A stretch of 64,000 bases of DNA, from contig JAWKLJ010000001.1 in assembly GCA_041392805.1 (NCBI GenBank), positions 3,782,001 through 3,846,000 on the forward strand, given 5' to 3'. This document shows, in pieces, positions 60,532-64,000 of this stretch (positions are counted from its first letter, which is position 1; the number at the start of each line of letters is the position of its first letter). A program made the position numbers and the translations under genes. Under the pieces are notes generated by a model, which did not search any database, was not told the origin of the DNA, and saw only the letters and a list, made by a program, of their open reading frames with translations. Origin of the DNA: Saprospiraceae bacterium. GTDB lineage: Bacteria > Bacteroidota > Bacteroidia > Chitinophagales > Saprospiraceae.

Positions 60532-62295
60532 TTATCCTTTCAAGTTCAATTTAATCTGCAATTCCTCCAACTGGGTTTCATCAATAGGAGATGGTGCATC
60601 AATCATCATATCTCGGCCCTGGTTATTTTTAGGAAAAGCGATAAAATCGCGAATACTTGCTTGGCCATTCATCACGGCGCAAAGTCGGTCAAAACCAAAA
60701 GCAATACCTCCATGCGGCGGTGCACCATACTCAAATGCGCCCATCAGGAAGCCAAACTGCGCTTCAGCCTGCTCGGGTGTAAAACCAAGTAGATCAAAGT
60801 TCCTAGCCTGCAAAGCACGGTCATGAATACGAATGGATCCACCGCCAATTTCAGCGCCGTTAATTACCAAGTCGTAAGCATCAGCGCGGAGGCTCTTCAT
60901 GGTTTCATGATCGCCGGTAAGCATGCGCTCGACATCCTCTTTTTTGGGAGAAGTAAAAGGGTGGTGCATGGCGTGAAACCGATTGCTATCCTCATCCCAT
61001 TCCAAAAGTGGAAAATCAAGGACCCAAAGCGGTTTAAAATCTCCTGCTTTCATCAGGCCCATCCGGCGGCCCATTTCTAGGCGAAGTTCGTTGAGTTGTT
61101 TGCGACTTTTTTCTGCTTCGCCAGCGAGGATCAAGATCAAATCACCCTTTTTGGCACCGAAGCGCTCGGCCCATTGCTGAAGCGCCTCCGCAGAAAAGAA
61201 TTTATCAATAGAAGATTTGATACTACCATCTTCATTCACTCTAATATAAACTAAGCCTTTCGCTCCAATTTGTGGTCGTTTCACCCATTCTGTCAGCTCA
61301 TCTACCTGTTTGCGACTCAATTCAGCCTGGCCTTCTGCACAAATACCAACGACTAATTCGGCATTATCGAATACCACAAAACCCTGGCCTTGCGCTACAT
61401 CATTTAGCTCTACAAACTCCATCCCAAAGCGCATATCTGGCTTGTCAGATCCAAAGCGACGCATCGCTTCATCATAGTTCATACGAGGAAAATCAGGCAA
61501 GTCTACGCCAATCGTTGTTTTAAAAAGATTCTTAGTTAATCCTTCAAAAGTTTGCAAGATTTCATCCTGGGTAACGAAAGACATCTCGCAGTCAATCTGC
61601 GTAAACTCTGGTTGCCGGTCTGCCCTCAAGTCTTCATCCCGAAAACACTTCACGATCTGGAAATACTTATCAAAACCAGATACCATCAACAACTGCTTAA
61701 AGGTCTGGGGAGACTGTGGGAGGGCGTAGAATTGTCCACCATTCATCCGGCTAGGGACGACGAAATCACGGGCTCCTTCAGGTGTGCTTTTGATCAGGAA
61801 AGGCGTTTCTACTTCAATGAAACCTTGACTGCCCAGGTAACTACGCGTCGCCAAAGCCAATTGACTCCTGAAGATAATGTTGCGCTGTACAGGGCCTCTC
61901 CTCAGGTCCAAAAAGCGGTATTTCATACGAAGGTCATCTCCGCCATCAGTATCTTCTTCCACAGTAAATGGCGGAACCTTTGATGCGTTGAGTATTTCTA
62001 GGCTTTTTACTTCTATTTCGATATCCCCTGTTGACCGATTGGGGTTCTTATTCGTTCTTTCCCGCACAAGTCCTTTAACACGGATGACAAATTCCCGACC
62101 TAATTTCCTCGCTTGTGTACAAAGGGCATTATCATCCTCCATATCAAAAACTAACTGGGTGATGCCATAGCGGTCCCTCAAATCAATAAATGTCATGCCA
62201 CCAAAATCCCGGCTAGTTTGCACCCAGCCACTAAGGGTTACATCTTGTCCTACATGTTGCATGCGCAACGCCCCACATGTGTGTGATCGATACAT
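60532..62295 (-). CDS. aspS: Aspartyl-tRNA synthetase
   Basis: A 587-aa class II synthetase of bacterial type. The N-terminal OB-fold anticodon domain (LSGWVQTSRDFGGMTFIDLR) precedes motif 1, motif 2 (FRDEDLRADRQPEFTQIDCE) and motif 3 (HGGIAFGFDRLCAVM); the bacterial insertion (GAD-like) sits near residues 290-410 and HAMHHPFTSP follows. Charges tRNA-Asp with aspartate. Whether it also charges tRNA-Asn cannot be told from this window. A candidate promoter lies about 50 bases upstream. Confidence 0.95.
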   Translation of the reverse strand: MYRSHTCGALRMQHVGQDVTLSGWVQTSRDFGGMTFIDLRDRYGITQLVFDMEDDNALCTQARKLGREFVIRVKGLVRERTNKNPNRSTGDIEIEVKSLEILNASKVPPFTVEEDTDGGDDLRMKYRFLDLRRGPVQRNIIFRSQLALATRSYLGSQGFIEVETPFLIKSTPEGARDFVVPSRMNGGQFYALPQSPQTFKQLLMVSGFDKYFQIVKCFRDEDLRADRQPEFTQIDCEMSFVTQDEILQTFEGLTKNLFKTTIGVDLPDFPRMNYDEAMRRFGSDKPDMRFGMEFVELNDVAQGQGFVVFDNAELVVGICAEGQAELSRKQVDELTEWVKRPQIGAKGLVYIRVNEDGSIKSSIDKFFSAEALQQWAERFGAKKGDLILILAGEAEKSRKQLNELRLEMGRRMGLMKAGDFKPLWVLDFPLLEWDEDSNRFHAMHHPFTSPKKEDVERMLTGDHETMKSLRADAYDLVINGAEIGGGSIRIHDRALQARNFDLLGFTPEQAEAQFGFLMGAFEYGAPPHGGIAFGFDRLCAVMNGQASIRDFIAFPKNNQGRDMMIDAPSPIDETQLEELQIKLNLKG

Positions 62296-62345
62296 TTTCT
62301 TCGTTTTTTTATTCAGCTTATTTCTAGGTCTTGCCTAAGCAAGCG

Positions 62346-62376
62346 CAAAAATAGGGATTACGAACTTAAATACATA
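62346..62376 (-). promoter_or_regulatory. Candidate Bacteroidota promoter for aspS
   Basis: On the minus strand TATTTTTG (62353-62346) lies 19 bases after TATG (62376-62373), close to the consensus TTTG-N19-TAnnTTTG. It is about 50 bases from the aspS start. Confidence 0.4.
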
Positions 62377-62415
62377 TAAAACTTTTATAACTTGCTCGAA
62401 TAAGAGCGAGATGTT

Positions 62416-64000
62416 ATGAGTAAGTCACAAAAATTTGGAACTGGGCCCGTCTTCTTTACAGCTATATCAACCATTTTGGGCGCCGTAATGTTCCTTCGTT
62501 TTGGTTTTGCGGTGGGGTCGGTCGGTTTTTTGGGTACCGTACTTATTATTTTGATTGGGCATGCGGTAACCATTCCGACGGCCATGGCCATTGCTGAAAT
62601 TGCGACGAACCAAAAGGTGGAAGGTGGCGGAGAGTATTATATCATTTCTCGTTCATTTGGATTGGTGATTGGTTCTTCTATTGGTATTGCCCTTTTTTTT
62701 TCACAAGCCATTAGTGTTGCTTTTTATATTATTGCTTTTGCAGAATCCTTTAGTTCACTCTTTGACTATCTGCGAGGACACTATGATATGCATCCTTTTT
62801 TGGCCTGGTTGATAGATAAAAAGCAAACGGTCAGTATTCCGGCACTGTTTATTCTTACGGCTATTGTTTTGACAAAAGGGGCTGATTTAGGAGTAAAGAC
62901 ATTGTATGTTGTCGTGGCTACACTTTTCCTTTCTTTAGTCGCTTTTTTTATAGGACAAACGGATTATGACCATCAAAACGGACTAGACCCCTTTGCAACA
63001 GTATACAATTCGACGGAAAATGGACCTGCATCCATGGGAGATATTATTCGCTTAGAAGAAGGCGGCCAAACCTCCCGTGGCGATACCTCAAAAGATAAGG
63101 ATACTTCGCCGAATCAACCCTTACTACCCATTGGATTCTTTACCGTATTTGCCATTATTTTCCCTGCTTTTACCGGAATGACGGCAGGTGTAGGCCTCTC
63201 TGGGGATTTAAAAAACCCCAGCCGATCTATTCCTTTAGGAACGCTAGCTGCAACTATTTCAGGGATGTTCATTTATGTCTTTATTGCCTATAAATTAGCT
63301 GTTTCAGCTAGCCCCGCCGATTTGGCCGATACCACCAATCTGGTGATGGCCGATATTGCTTGGCAGGGATGGTGGCTCATTCCTGTTGGTTTAGCCGCAG
63401 CTACTATTTCTTCCGCCATCGGTTCTGTTTTGGTTGCGCCTCGTACCCTCCAGGCCATTGCCAGGGATCGATTATTGCCATCCCGGCGAATAAACTTTTT
63501 GCTGTCGAGAGGTCGAGGTAAAAGCGATGAACCATTTAATGCAACCATTGTGGTTATTGTCATTGCTTTCGTATTCGTTATGGTGGGTGGGCTTGATCTG
63601 GTCGCCGAAATCATTTCTATCTTTTTTATGGTAACTTATGGTTCGCTTTGTTTGATTTCTTTTCTCCAACATTTTGCTGCAGACCCCTCTTATCGGCCAA
63701 CCTTCAAATCGCGTTGGTATATCTCTCTGTTTGGCGCCTTGTCTTGTTTTGGTTTAATCTTTGTCATGAATCCCGGCTATGCCGTTTTGGCTTTGCTCAT
63801 GATGACGGGTATTTACCTGATGGTTAGTTATTATAACCCCGATAAGAAAAACATTGCGGTCATCTTTCAGGGCGTTATCTTTCAATTTAGTCGGCAGCTC
63901 CAAGTGTTTCTACAGAAAGCAGAAAAAGAGAAGATTGCCAGTTGGCGCCCCTCTGCCATTTGTATTTCTGAATCTTCTTTTGAGCGGCTGGCTGCTTTTG
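62416..64000 (+). CDS. Cation-chloride cotransporter-like amino acid permease (partial)
   Basis: Open from ATG 62416 to the window end (528 codons, no stop). The product resembles the APC/SLC12 family: FFTAISTILGAVMFLRFGFA, VEGGGEYYIISRSFGLVIGS, IIFPAFTGMTAGVGLSGDLK and NPSRSIPLGTLAATISGMFI are characteristic of CCC transporters, which move Cl- with Na+ or K+. About 12 helices are visible before the Lys/Glu-rich tail begins at YNPDKKNIAVIFQGVIFQFS. The gene is divergent from aspS with a 120-base gap. Confidence 0.85.
   Translation, partial: MSKSQKFGTGPVFFTAISTILGAVMFLRFGFAVGSVGFLGTVLIILIGHAVTIPTAMAIAEIATNQKVEGGGEYYIISRSFGLVIGSSIGIALFFSQAISVAFYIIAFAESFSSLFDYLRGHYDMHPFLAWLIDKKQTVSIPALFILTAIVLTKGADLGVKTLYVVVATLFLSLVAFFIGQTDYDHQNGLDPFATVYNSTENGPASMGDIIRLEEGGQTSRGDTSKDKDTSPNQPLLPIGFFTVFAIIFPAFTGMTAGVGLSGDLKNPSRSIPLGTLAATISGMFIYVFIAYKLAVSASPADLADTTNLVMADIAWQGWWLIPVGLAAATISSAIGSVLVAPRTLQAIARDRLLPSRRINFLLSRGRGKSDEPFNATIVVIVIAFVFVMVGGLDLVAEIISIFFMVTYGSLCLISFLQHFAADPSYRPTFKSRWYISLFGALSCFGLIFVMNPGYAVLALLMMTGIYLMVSYYNPDKKNIAVIFQGVIFQFSRQLQVFLQKAEKEKIASWRPSAICISESSFERLAAF

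Noticed and set aside
1..64000. CRISPR arrays, tRNA and rRNA genes
   Set aside because: No regularly spaced repeats, cloverleaf-like or rRNA-like sequence seen in the gaps between genes when read by eye.

Overview
The window looks like a chromosome segment of a Bacteroidota bacterium, probably of the Saprospiraceae/Saprospiria kind. Supporting signs are a C-terminal type IX secretion sorting domain on a large metalloprotease, a futalosine-pathway menaquinone gene (mqnC), the DUF4271-hemD pair, DUF3857/transglutaminase proteins, many lipoprotein and secretion signals, and promoter-like sites of the Bacteroidota form (TTTG, 19 bases, TAnnTTTG). The right end stops inside a cation-chloride-cotransporter-like gene. 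I saw no rRNA or tRNA gene.

Layout. 0-26.9 kb is ordinary chromosome: mqnC, an OmpA-like protein, a secreted EEP-fold hydrolase, two paralogous DUF3857 proteins, a polyamine pair (speD and a glutathionylspermidine-synthase-like gene), an ABC exporter, NhaD, a DUF2231-cytochrome-DUF1549/1553 fusion with its DUF1501 partner, manA, a YceI lipoprotein, PpiD, a two-component system, DUF4271-hemD and a NUDIX hydrolase.

26.9-39.6 kb is an accessory island full of mobile DNA. It starts with a patchwork of gene tails that recur further on in the window, then a decayed Xer-type tyrosine recombinase. Next comes a small cassette array with two nearly identical attC-like sites (28365-28432 and 29018-29085), carrying a TonB-C lipoprotein and a conserved 180-aa protein, followed by a CPBP protease gene. 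After that lie an orphan polymorphic-toxin tip with a likely immunity gene, an IS3-family element nested in a palindromic element, and a grasp-with-spasm RiPP operon. The SPASM maturase gene of that operon is cut in two by an IS4-family element with a clean 6-bp target duplication. The rest holds a 173-bp MITE, a broken IS5-family element inserted at the end of an HTH gene, and the end of an ISAs1-family element whose terminal repeat matches the MITE.

39.6-64 kb is ordinary chromosome again: an alpha/beta hydrolase, a giant cyclase-ATPase-TPR protein, trhO, the M4 metalloprotease, a DinB protein, DUF1641 with a sulfide:quinone-oxidoreductase-like flavoprotein, an ABC-2 permease fused to an M1 peptidase with its ATPase, a LytS/LytTR pair, aspS, and the partial transporter.

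The most interesting parts are the integron-like cassette array, where each cassette's left end is complementary to its own attC arm as the integron model requires, and the RiPP operon, whose inactivation can be reconstructed base by base.
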